Assembly: GCA_013398955.1 (NCBI GenBank)
Contig: VWPU01012127.1
Span: 1 to 64,000, forward strand
DNA length: 64,000 bases
Direction: 5' to 3'
DNA from: Callaeas wilsoni
Taxonomy: Eukaryota; Chordata; Aves; Passeriformes; Callaeidae
In this document: positions 1-64,000 of the stretch, one piece after another
Layout: the number at the start of each line of letters is the position of its first letter
How positions within the stretch are numbered: the stretch's first letter is position 1
The notes under the pieces: model-generated
Told to the model about the DNA's origin: nothing
The model's input: the letters and a program-made list of their open reading frames with translations, nothing else
Databases searched by the model: none
Program-made: the position numbers and the translations under genes

Positions 1-520
1 TCCCTGGTCCCCCATTCCCACCTGTCCCGATGTCCCCTCGGTCGCCGCCGGTGTCGCCCCGGCAACCGCGGCCCCTCCCCCGCGCCGCACCACATCCCGC
101 GCACGTGACCGCCCTCAGCCAATCGCCGCGCGGGACCGGCGCGCACGTGGCGGGGGCGTGCCCCCGGCTGCCAGGCCGACAGCGCCCTCTGTGGGGCGGC
201 GGGCGGAGCTGCAGCGCCCCGCGCCCGGTCGGTGTCCCTGCGGTGGCTCCGGGCGGGTCTGGGGCCAGCTGGGGTTTGTAAATGACGAACTGCCTTAACA
301 GAGGCTCTTGTGCCCCCGGCCGCCTTGGGCAGGGCGAAGCCTTCTCGCTTGGAAGTTTCGTTTGAAGGAGGTGTCGGGCGGCGAGCGCGGAGCTTTGCTG
401 GGTCCGGGCCCGGCGGCGGCGGCTGAACGGCGGCCCTGGCGCGGCCGGGTGAGCCACGCCGGCAGCGCACGTGGCCGACAAGTCCTTACCTGATGGAAGC
501 CCCACCAAAGCAAAGGGGAG
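1..520. promoter_or_regulatory. CpG-island promoter, probably of ARMC9 (minus strand)
   Basis: This stretch is very GC- and CpG-rich, unlike the rest of the window. It holds three CACGTG E-boxes (102-107, 144-149, 468-473), a CCAAT box at 119-123 and several GC-box-like runs, the usual make-up of a TATA-less housekeeping promoter. In human, ARMC9 is the next gene downstream of PSMD1 in the same direction, so here it would start near this island and run left out of the window on the minus strand. A good minus-strand splice donor (ACAG then GTGGGA) lies at 20-21, so a noncoding first exon could end at about position 22. A good plus-strand donor (CCGG then GTGAGC) at 449-450 suggests the island may also fire rightward. 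Seen: composition and motifs. Inferred: the ARMC9 identity, from synteny only, since no ARMC9 coding sequence is visible. Confidence 0.6.
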
Positions 521-777
521 GCTCGGCCAAGCCCCTTATGGAGTCTTTGTCCCCTTTTTGATTAACGGTGCTAATGAGCCTCTTCCCATTAACATTAGAT
601 TTCCAGCAAACGTTAGCACCACACCGTAAAACAGCACTGTATCATCAGTTATGTCCTGCCCAGGGTCTTGGTCCCACTTCCTACTGTATTATTTTCCACC
701 AAAAAGACCCATTCCTCTGCATCTCCCACGACCAGACACAGCGCAGCACCATCTTTCTTCCTTTAATAAAAGTCTCC

Positions 778-1075
778 TAAAGTGGAATTCCTAAGCTGGA
801 ATTTCTGGGAAGCACATCAAACTGTTCAGAAAGCACCCTGGAATTCCAGCCCATAAGCCCTACAAATCTCTCTGGAATTCCTAGAAAGAACAAGGATATA
901 GCAGGACAGCACCAAGAAATTTTCAGAGAGTGGTGGAAAATTCCTAGAATCCAGTCTGAATTCCTAAAAAGCCTGCTGCAAATCCACAGAAAACCCATTG
1001 AAATAATTGGAAAGTCCATAGATATTTTATAGAGAGCACCAGGGAATTCCTGGGAAGCAACAGGAAATTTCTATT
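778..1075. repeat. Degenerate GGAATTCC-rich array
   Basis: GGAATTCCT or near variants recur about eight times in 300 bp (near 784, 799, 840, 874, 938, 958, 1043 and 1064), often followed by AGAAAG or GGGAAGCA and preceded by GAGCACC or AAGCACC. Spacing is irregular, so this looks like an old, decayed minisatellite or a composite of diverged copies. I do not recognise a named family. Confidence 0.45.
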
Positions 1076-3699
1076 CTAAGCGTTAGTTTGTGTTCTCATT
1101 GCTCCCTGAATGTGTGACAATTAGCATTCAAATTAGCTTTGAAGTAGCTGCGGGCACTGTTAAGTGGTCAGGATGGTGGTGATTGAGCGGTCAGCTGGGA
1201 TTTCTGCATTTGGATATTTCTATACTAAATACCAAATTTATATGTACATAGAAAAGCATAGCATTTATACACACCAAACTTCCAATAACATAAACAGTGG
1301 ATATACTCTGCATTTAGAGGGAGTATCTCTACACCAGAGGTTTCCTCCTTCTGTTCCCTACACTCTTTCAGAGACCCCACAATAGCAAACTTTAACGATT
1401 AATATTGAGGTTTTCCCTGCTTAAGCCCATCAGGCACTTGGCTCATCCCTGGGGGAGGAAGGACTGGGACCCTCAGCCATTTATAGCCCCCTCACCTCCA
1501 CTGAGAACACGGCCTTCAGGATCCTTGCTCCAGCTGAAGGAATGCCTCTGAACTCTTCCTCCTGTGTTTCCCCTGTCCCTCTAACATTTAAAGGAGTGAA
1601 AGACTCGCCTTAGTGGCTCCAGGATTTTGAAGCAGATCAGCTGCAGCTGCCCTTCTCTGTAAAGGCTGTGTTCCCTCTCACCTGCTTTGTTTTGGTGATG
1701 ATCAGGCACTGCCCATGGCCAAAGAAAGAGGTTTACAGAGATTCTCATTTTTCAGGCTGATGTGCATCCAGCTGTCTTTCTCTTTTGAGAAACCAAAGAG
1801 AAATGACATCAGGCCCTGGCCAGGGTGGTGGGGAGGGCTGTGTGGGATCTGGGCTTTGCTTGATCATATCTTTTTGGTTTTATTCTCCTCACATTCTTGC
1901 AGAATTTCTCCTCCAGTGAGCAGGCAAGGCTGCTGTGCCTTGTGTCATGCTCCTGGGCTTCTTGGGAAGGGACACTTTTTCAGGGAGGTGCTGCCCAAGG
2001 AGGGGGAACATCCACTGCTGGCCGGCATCTGGGCTAGGTCAGGAAGATGCAAAGCTTGTGCCTCAAACCTGGAAAGCAGGACTCCACTGTCCCCTGTATC
2101 CAAAGGACATTCATAGTCACCTGGGGCATCACCCCAGCTCCACAGTTTGGATTTGCCTTGGGGCAGGTGTCACTGCCATCTCTGCCAGGGGTTGAGCATT
2201 CCTGGGGCTGGGCCACTGGCTCTGCCAGCTGCAGATCCCAGACTGGATCATAACCTATTGCTTAATTTGAAAAGAGAAGGCTGTTTTCTGTGCCCAGGTG
2301 GAAGATTTTGGAGGAAATTTCTTCTTTCAGTAGCCTTTCCAAGTGGTTGCATTAAAAACAAAAGCAAGCAGGGAAGAGAGGAACATTTTTCAAAGCTTAA
2401 ACATCCTGTTATTTTCTGTATCAAGCTTCAGCACTTAATTGCTGAAAAAGATTTTGGTTTGGATTTTCAATGAATACTTTGAAGGAGCTTTGAGGCAATA
2501 AATAAATAAGAAGTTATTTGAGATTTTAGTTGATGACATGTTGTTGTTGGTTGGGTTGGAGCACAGACTGGCTCCTACTGGGACTGGCTGGAGGGCAGAC
2601 GGGTTTGCTTGGACCAGTGTCCTGTCAGCTGAGGTGCTGCTCACATACTGAATTACACAGCAACGCTTCCCCGGGGCCCTCTGCACAGAAAACCGAGGCA
2701 ATGGAACCGCAAAACCTCTCTGCTCTCCCCAGCATCAGGCTGCCATAAAGCTGCTTTGTCTCCGTTGGATGCAGCTTGTTTGGCTGCTGCTGAGCCTCAG
2801 GTTTCAGCTCCCCTCTGCCTCTCCCCAGAAGGATTCGGTGAGCTTGTGTCAGGTTATTTATATCCCACAGTTCTTCAGTAATTTCCTGTCCAAGTCCTGA
2901 CCAGAAGAGGCACAACAGAGACTTTGATTTTGTGTCCTGGGATGCATGAAGGAGGTGCAGGGTGAACTCAGCTCCACTGCAAAACAGTGAAGGAGGCTCC
3001 CAGGCACCTGCAGTCCAGTGCTGAAGGAGCCAGAGCTTTCTTCTCCCAGCAGGACTTCACAGATGAGGACAGGAGCATCCAGGGCTCAGCCTATTTCCCT
3101 ACAATGTCAGCCCCCCGTGTGCCTCAACTGCCCCCCTGGAGGAGAAGCTGCTTTCTCCAACTTCTGCAAAACCATGCTGCTGCCAGCACCCTGGTGTGGA
3201 AGGAGGGAGTCCTCCAGCACTTTCTCTGTTCCTTCATCCCAACAAAACAGCTGATGGTACCTTTCCAGCAGAGATCACCCTTCAGAGATTCCCTGCAGGA
3301 AAACAGCTGACATCCAGGGAAGATGGGCTGCTTTTTTGAGGCTGGGGGTGCCTATGTGGGGAATGACATCAGCTCAGTGCCCCGGGCCCAAAAGGGGCCA
3401 GACCTGGGCTTTCTGGCATGTGCTCGCCTCACACAGTGGGCATTAAGCTCCAACCAAGGCAAACACCAGTGTGTGAGAGGGCTGGTTTACAGTAACAGCA
3501 AGGCATTCCAGCCAGAAATGGCAGGGGGCTGGGAGAAAGGAAGAGCTAGAGATGCTCCATTAGAAAAAAAGAATATGGACAAAATAGTCTGGGAACTGAG
3601 CGCACAGAAACAGCAGGACAGAGAGCTTCATCATCAGGAGAAACAACCCCAGTCCCAGCGAGCCCCACTGCCCTCATCACACCAGCACAGCTTTGGTGC

Positions 3700-3763
3700 T
3701 GCCACCAACACAGGCCAATGGCCACCTGTCCCATGCCACCAACACAGGCCAATGGCCACCTGC
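3700..3763. repeat. 34 bp tandem duplication
   Basis: A GCCACCAACACAGGCCAATG... unit beginning at 3701 is repeated from 3735 with period 34 and essentially no mismatch across the shared part. It looks like a recent local duplication in intergenic DNA. Both copies contain CCAAT, but there is no other promoter context. Confidence 0.85.
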
Positions 3764-6028
3764 CTGACCACTCAGGGACAAATTGCAAAACCTCCAGGCC
3801 TGCAAGAGGAGCGAGCAGCAGGTTTCATCTGTGAAGGAGTCCGCGAAATCTGGTGTCCAATGCAGATGTTTCCAGCAAATTATTTTCAGCTGCTTCTTGT
3901 CCACCCCTGAACCCCAGATTTCATGCTTAAGCTAAAAATAAAAAAGACCTCGATGTGAGGTTAAAGTAAACAGAGAATTTGCCCAGCCCTGCAGGAGCTA
4001 TCTCAGTTCCTCCTATGGGAGGGCATGGTGGGGAAACAAAAAGTTAATCCATCTTGGTTCTCATTGACACAGAGTGGAAAAAAACAATGAATGGGAGAGC
4101 CACCCTAAAACTGAGAACAAAGACACTGCATCAATATTTCAGGCCCTTTTTCCTTCACTCTGAAGGGGAAAAATTTGCTCCACGCTTCATCCCTTGCAGG
4201 TTATCTTGGGAGGAACAATGTCCCCATAATTTCTGCTGACAATTAACCTCGCCTGTGCAGCCATTCTTCCCTGGGTCACCAGAGCAGCTATTTATACCCT
4301 TGGCCAGGGATGTTGCCACCAAACCACTGTCCTTCCCCTTGGCCAACCCTGCACCAAGGCAGAAGGCAGCAAGCCCCAGGGTGTCCCCCCAAGCACCCTG
4401 CCCTGCTCCCCAGGACCTGCTTCACCTGGACCCTCCTGTAGACCCTCCTGTGCCCATTTTCTGCTCATGCTCTGCAAACACAAAGAAAAAACCCAGATGC
4501 ACACATTGCTTAACCAAACGCTGTCATGCAGCAGGGCCCATCAGACCAAGTCCACAGGGCTGAGATGTCTGGGATTATGGTCTCCAGGATCTCTGATAAA
4601 CTGGTCTCCAAAGGGCTTCAGCAGAAACAGGTTCTGCCTTGAGTCACCTCTCTGCCATATGTGGGTAACACTGATGCCCCAGTGGCAGAGACACTGATGG
4701 CTCACCTGAGCACCCGCACAGGTATTTCTTCTGAGCAAAACCCAGAGCTTTAGCTGTGCAGCCAATGCCAGGAACTGGAGTATGGACTTCAAAACGAAAC
4801 TCCATAGCTGGGCTGCTGCCAGCTGGAACATTTGCCCACACAGAACAGGATTTCAGAGGCCAAGTCAAGCCAGATCCAGAGGCTGGGACAGCATCTCCTC
4901 CCAAGACACAGAGCACGGGCCAGACTCATCCCACAGGTGTTGGAGAAATACATTGAATCGGATCTGCCCAACCAGTTAATTTCAGTGAGGGACCAAAAAC
5001 CCTTGCTTCCACATGAAACCACCCTGGGGAAAGATCAGCACCCTTGGGTGAAGGCTGGTCCAAACCGGCACAAAGGCCTTCAGGCCCATTGGTCCCATCA
5101 GAGGTTACACGCAAGCACCACAAGCCTTGCACAGTCCTGAAATGTCTGTGATTACCAACTCTCCCATCCTGCCACTGCTGCAGGCTCAAGATGGCCCCAG
5201 AGCTGGGCTGAAAATCCAACCCGTCACCAATGCCAAGAGCAGCAAGCAAGGGAGGAGTGTAGGGCAGGCTGGCATCTGGCAGGGGTGAGGGTGGAGGGTG
5301 CTCCAGCTGCCAGGATGCAGAAGATAAATCGCCAGCATCATCATGGTTATCAGCGGTGCCCACCCTTCGCATTGAAACGGGAGGAGGAAGAGCTTTGCCT
5401 GGCCCTGGAAGGAAGGGGAGAGATAGAGAGGGTGACACTGCTGTGATGGGGAGAGGATGACGCCACTGAATGGCTGCAGGGGAGGAATAGCAATCCTGGA
5501 GGGCTGGAGGGCTCTCAGACCCCTCCTTGAAGACTTCTTGCCTTGGGAGCTTTACCTCCAACGTCTCCATCACCACTTCAGTCCCCAGCATGGTGCCAAG
5601 CAGGGGGCTTGCACCCAAGTTAAGGAGTGGAAAGGGGAGGCTAAGGAAATGTCCAGGGCCTCCTGGAGGGACTCTGGGATCTGTCAGAGCAACATGCTTT
5701 AGAAGTGATTTAATTTGCACCAGGGTTAATTGAGATGAAACCCATTAGTCAGGAGGGACAGAAGGACGCTTCCTGTCACCCCGGCCTCTCCCTCTAGCAA
5801 AGCCAGGAGTATTAGGTCCAATTAGCCCCTGTCAAACAATCAGGGTGGGTCCCTCTGCAGCCTCCCCAGACAGGCCCAGGAGAGCAGCACTTCCTCAGAA
5901 ATCAGCACTAATGAGTCACTGAAACTAAATGACATTATTCAAAGCACTGAGCCAGTCCCGCGGTTATTGGCTTCATCTGCCCGAGAGAAACTGGTCAGAC
6001 ACCTTAGCATGGGGGCAGGATCCCACAG

Positions 6029-6180
6029 GTTTCCAGAGCCTTCTCAGAGGTTTTCTAGCACCTTTCCAGAAGATTTCTGGACATTTCCTGGCCATTTCCT
6101 TGATGTTTTTCTAGTCTTTCTGGAGGTTTCCTGTTGTACCTCCAGAACATACCTAGACTCTTCCTAGAGGTTTACTGGAA
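6029..6180. repeat. Degenerate TTTCTGGA/TTTCCAGA array
   Basis: Words such as TTTCCAGA, TTTTCTAG, TTTCTGGA and TTTCCTGG recur roughly every 10-18 bp. Read on the minus strand they become TCTGGAAA, CTAGAAAA and CCAGGAAA, which resembles the array at 778-1075. The two may be one family in opposite orientations. No known family name can be assigned. Confidence 0.4.
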
Positions 6181-8669
6181 CCCTCTTAGGGCTGTATAAG
6201 CCTCTTCATATGTTGTTTTTGACGCTCACAGGTTGGCCATGTCCAAATTTCCCAAGTGGCACCCTGGAAATTGAGCAAAGCTCAGCACCTCAATCAAGCA
6301 CCACGTGACCTCAAGCAGTCACAGAGCAGCACACTTAGCAGCCTGATTAGTAAACTGAAGAATTATGTAGAGATTAGAAAAAAAAATTGCACGTATGGGA
6401 TCATTCTATAGTCTGGACATGTTTTGTAACAAAAAGTCTCAAAAGCATGCTGTAGAATCATTTCTAGTCCTGTCTGGAGTCTTTTGAGCAGCGTTCTGTG
6501 AGAAAACAGCCTGAGCTACACATGTGTCTCATGAGACACAGACCAGCATCTTCCTGTCCAAGGAGGAAAAAACAGCAGCTGGGGGAGAAAGCCGAAACAG
6601 TGGATGCTTTTCTGTGAGTGTTCTCAATCCTAAGCCACACTTCCCACATGCATTTACGAAGTGGAGAAAAAACACAATGAGTGACAGATACGGGAAAGTG
6701 AGGACAGGCCAATTCCCAGTTCCCTCCTGGTGTCCCCAGCCTGGCACACATGGCCTCTTTCTTCCACCAAAATCTCCTCTAAAAATGTCTGTCTGTGTGT
6801 TACCTTATGTCGTGGCCCCAGAATAGCAGCTCAGAAATTAGTTTGGGACTGAGGTTTTTACATTTGCTTGTGCTAAGGGAGCTCCAGGGAAATATCACTA
6901 CCAGAGGCAGTAGGGATCTTACAGGCACAAGAGAATCATTTAGCAGAAGAATCAGGAGTCCTCGATGGTGCCCCAGGCAGTACCCAGTGGCTCGGTGGGA
7001 GCTGCTCTGCACACACAGATTTACACAGCCTCACTGAGGACCTGCAGCAAGCATCAGGTATGTTTTGGTTACCCTGAAATATCTGTTGCAATATGAAAAG
7101 TGCGGCCAAAAGTCCCGTGAAAAGAAGCAGTGTTCACAGCTCGGCCAAAGCACCAATGCAGGACTTTAGGTCCTTCTGAGCCAGCTATTCCCAGCATTTT
7201 CACCTGGACTCTAGCAATCCTTTAGCAATATCTGGCCTCTGGCAGGTTGCTGAACAACCTGAAATGAGGGTTTTTTCTCCTTCCAGCGTCCTTCCCTCTC
7301 CACAGTATCTTACGACACAAGCCATTACTAACAAATTACCTGAAAAACACCACACACCATATTGGTTGGCATTGGCAGAACATGCTGCAGTAAGGGATAC
7401 AGGTATCCATTCAAAGGGAAGGAACTGCAGCACCAGAAGACTCACCAATGTACGTTTGTCCAGCTTCCGTTTCTTGCACCACAATACCAGGTCTTTGACC
7501 ATAGGACTGGAGCAGTGGTTCCCTCTTTGCTTCCAGCTCTACTGACACTAACATTGTCTGTGGCCATTTCAGGTTCATTCTTGGCTCCACGCCATTGGAG
7601 AACAGATTTGGATCATGCTGAGAACTGCAACCTCTAACCAGCAACCTGAGACATTTCAACTTGAGAGACTTCTGACTGAAGCCTAGGACTCAAAACTGGC
7701 TTTCAGTCCCACATCTCTGCTCAGTATTCCTGAGCTTTGCAGAGAACAGAGACAGACTATCCCATTGCTATAGTAACATTAACCAAAATAAACCATCTGC
7801 TGGAAAAGCTCCCAGGCACGACATGCAAGATTTGTCTTCCATTATTACCAATGCATGTGAGATTGTGGTATGTTCACATGGACAAAATACTCTCCCCACA
7901 CACAGATACAATAAAAACCTCATTCCATTTATGTGCTGTTTCAAACGATGGAGCTTCACCCAGCATTTGCTGGCAGCAGACCAGGGCTGCAGTCTCTGGC
8001 TTGCTGCTGACACACCCTTTGAAGTGTTACAGCGAAGGGCCAGCTGGATAGTGAACAGTGGAGCACCATTCCTTCCTTCTGACTGCTCCTCATTCCATAT
8101 CCCTGACTAAAATTCCCCCTTAGCTAACGATACACATCAGTGGGACAAGTTACATGTCTGGGTCCACCTCATCTAGGCCTGCAACGTAACCTGCTCATAT
8201 CAGCTATTTTGCTCATATTTGGTGAAAGCAGTGAAAGCACACATACACACACAAAAGAAAAGGGTTTCTGTGAAACAAGGAGCAACATGCGCCCATTTCC
8301 CCATCATTAAAACCCAGAGCCCTTTTGTCAGCCTCACACCATCACATGAATACCAGGGTAAGCAAGGGGAAAGATCAGAGAGGTAATCTGGAAGCAGACC
8401 TCATCTGTGCAGCTGCTGGCAAGCAGAGACCTGCCCTCTGTGGCCTCAGTGCTATGGCTGGGCCAGGCTGCAGCTGTGACCTTGCTCAGCCTCAGCAAGT
8501 GCAGAGGTGTGCACAGAGCCTGACGATTGTACAGAGGAGCAGTCAATCAAGCTCTGCTGGACAAAGGTGCACAACTTAAATCTAGTTCTAAAATCTGGGG
8601 AGAGCAAAAGTTGTTAGGCTTCCTTTTTTTTTTTATGCAGCAAGTTTTCTGTCAAGAGTTTTTAATATA

Positions 8670-8675
8670 TTTATT
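8670..8675 (-). terminator. Candidate distal polyadenylation signal
   Basis: Minus-strand AATAAA is followed by an A/T-rich stretch. It lies about 1.03 kb beyond the PSMD1 stop and could serve a long PSMD1 3' UTR, or a separate short terminal exon suggested by an acceptor-like site at 8865-8866. Confidence 0.4.
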
Positions 8676-8869
8676 TGAAAACAAGGTTTTGTGAAAGAGT
8701 ACACTAAATAGCATATATCTGTTCTTCAGCCATAAAACACAGACTATCAGCTTTAGCTCAGCACAGATTGGGGCTGCATGCACTGAACATCAGATCTCAA
8801 TAGGAAGGTCTTCATGTCTGTCTTTCTGATATCAAGCATAGTGTCTTCTTTAGATGACATGATCCTGGA

Positions 8870-8888
8870 GGAGAGAGAGAGAGAGAGA
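8870..8888. repeat. (GA)n microsatellite
   Basis: An uninterrupted run of about nine GA dinucleotides. On the minus strand it is a (CT)n tract immediately upstream of a CCAG that could act as a splice acceptor. Confidence 0.9.
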
Positions 8889-9155
8889 CCAGAAAATCAA
8901 ATGTATTTAACTAAGGCTTCTTGTGGTTGGCCCCACACACTCACCCAAGCCTGTCACTGACACAACATTTATAGTTTTTAGCAAGGAGTTTGTTTTCCTG
9001 CCCATCCACCAGTTCAAGTGCATAATGTCTGCTCGTGGGAGCCCTGAGACATGCCAGCCCATATTTGGAAATAAAGCAGCTGGATTTCTGCCTCTCAGTG
9101 AGAAACTTGCACATCCATTCAGGCACTTTAGCCAAGGAACCTGAGAACTGCACCA

Positions 9156-9161
9156 TTTATT
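9156..9161 (-). terminator. PSMD1: Candidate proximal PSMD1 polyadenylation signal
   Basis: Minus-strand AATAAA lies about 535 nt after the PSMD1 stop codon and is the first canonical hexamer found on that strand after the stop. TGGTGCAG and TTCTCAGG follow, a plausible cleavage context. Actual use cannot be judged from sequence alone. Confidence 0.5.
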
Positions 9162-9695
9162 GCCTAGAACAGATCTACTACTATCATTATGTTGGGCTCA
9201 GAGAGCATCACAGAGCCCATGACTGGAGTGTCTTTAAATTCTGCTAAGAACTGCTGGAAAGACAAGACCACTCCAGGAAGCAGAGCAGTAGTTCCGTTTT
9301 GACAAATCCTGGCACTCTGAGGTCAAGTAGATAACAGCTTTGTTATGTAAACTACTTGCCCCTCTGGGACCATCTTTCAGGAGCTGACTAGTTCCTGTGA
9401 CCCCTGCACTGCTCTCTGCCCAGCCAGGCTCTACTCAAGAGCTGTCAAGCCTGCCAGATTAGAGAGTAGATCCAGTACAACTGGGTCAGGCCTGACCCAA
9501 AAGAGTGAACTTGTGGACTTCTAAGCTGCCAAACTCTTAAAATTAGGACAGAGCATGTTTCTAAATCTGACACAGAAGCTGTCTAAGCTAAACCAAGAGT
9601 GCTGAGTGCTGGTAACTGCTTCAGTTGGTACAAAGAGGTTTTCCTACATTGAGATTAAAAAAGGTGACTCTGCACACTACACTGTACCTCAGGTC
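9156..9695 (-). other. PSMD1: Probable PSMD1 3' untranslated region
   Basis: This is the stretch between the TAA stop (9696-9698) and the first downstream AATAAA (9156-9161). It continues the terminal exon with no further coding similarity. A perfect 18 bp palindrome sits at 9482-9499. The UTR could extend to about 8650 if the distal signal at 8670-8675 is used. Confidence 0.5.
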
Positions 9696-63824
<54,129 letters not shown>

Positions 63825-64000
63825 CTAGATGTTCAGTGTCCATCAGGAAGGGAAGACAGTGGGAAGTGAAAGGTGAAAAAACAGCAGAGACTTCATGGTA
63901 ATGTTTAAACATGTCAGGAGAAAAATGTATTATAGCCATTACTTTCTCCACAAAAATTAGTTTCAGTGCTGCACAATCAGCAAAGAATCCCTCTGTACTG
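63825..64000 (-). other. PSMD1: PSMD1 intron, cut by the window edge
   Basis: Intronic sequence upstream of the first visible exon. No coding similarity was seen. The N-terminal coding exons lie beyond the right edge. Confidence 0.9.

Larger units (their letters stand above)
521..9150. other. Intergenic region between the CpG island and the PSMD1 3' end
   Basis: No exon with recognisable protein homology was found in this 8.6 kb. It contains two degenerate arrays built on GGAATTCC/TTTCTGGAA-like words (about 778-1075 and 6029-6180), a 34 bp tandem duplication (3700-3763), a short (TAAA)n run near 2500, a (GA)n run (8870-8888) and an unexplained 264-codon minus-strand open frame (4926-5720). 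A second, distal polyadenylation signal for the minus strand is at 8670-8675. Confidence 0.7.

Noticed and set aside
3323..3910. 195-codon plus-strand ORF in intergenic DNA
   Set aside because: It includes the 34 bp tandem duplication, has no recognisable domain, and shows no promoter or splice support.

Overview
The window is vertebrate nuclear DNA, most likely from a bird. It is intron-rich and carries a typical CR1 LINE 3' fragment, older MIR-like and CR1/L3-like fossils, and compact introns with canonical GT-AG sites. A turtle or crocodile cannot be fully excluded from sequence alone. No prokaryotic, organellar, CRISPR, tRNA or rRNA feature was seen.

Two protein-coding genes are certain. 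PSMD1 (19S proteasome base subunit, Rpn2/S1) lies on the minus strand. Its last 13 coding exons run from 63824 down to the stop codon at 9696-9698. They encode 542 residues, about the C-terminal 57% of a protein of roughly 950 residues; the N-terminal exons lie beyond 64000. HTR2B (serotonin 5-HT2B receptor) lies on the plus strand, entirely inside one 28.8 kb PSMD1 intron (31647-60478). It has three coding exons (40587-40896, 47628-47828, 49870-50750) encoding a complete 463-residue class A GPCR. This antisense nesting is the same as in human. The two products act in unrelated processes (protein degradation and serotonin signalling), so the link is positional.

Layout: 1-520 is a CpG-rich island with three CACGTG E-boxes and a CCAAT box. 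By synteny (ARMC9 follows PSMD1 in the same direction in human) it is probably the ARMC9 promoter, with ARMC9 running off the left edge on the minus strand. From 521 to about 9150 is intergenic DNA with degenerate GGAATTCC-type arrays and a 34 bp tandem duplication. From 9156 to 9695 is the probable PSMD1 3' UTR. From 9696 to 31646 are the last eight PSMD1 exons, with a CR1 insertion at 13138-13774. From 31647 to 60478 is the HTR2B-bearing intron. From 60479 to 63824 are five closely spaced PSMD1 exons coding for proteasome/cyclosome repeats.

No new biological system was found. The most useful second-look items are a predicted HTR2B noncoding exon that would create a uORF overlapping the receptor start, two long unexplained ORFs, a candidate short terminal exon downstream of PSMD1, a perfect 18 bp palindrome in the PSMD1 3' UTR, and a perfect 13 bp hairpin in a PSMD1 intron.
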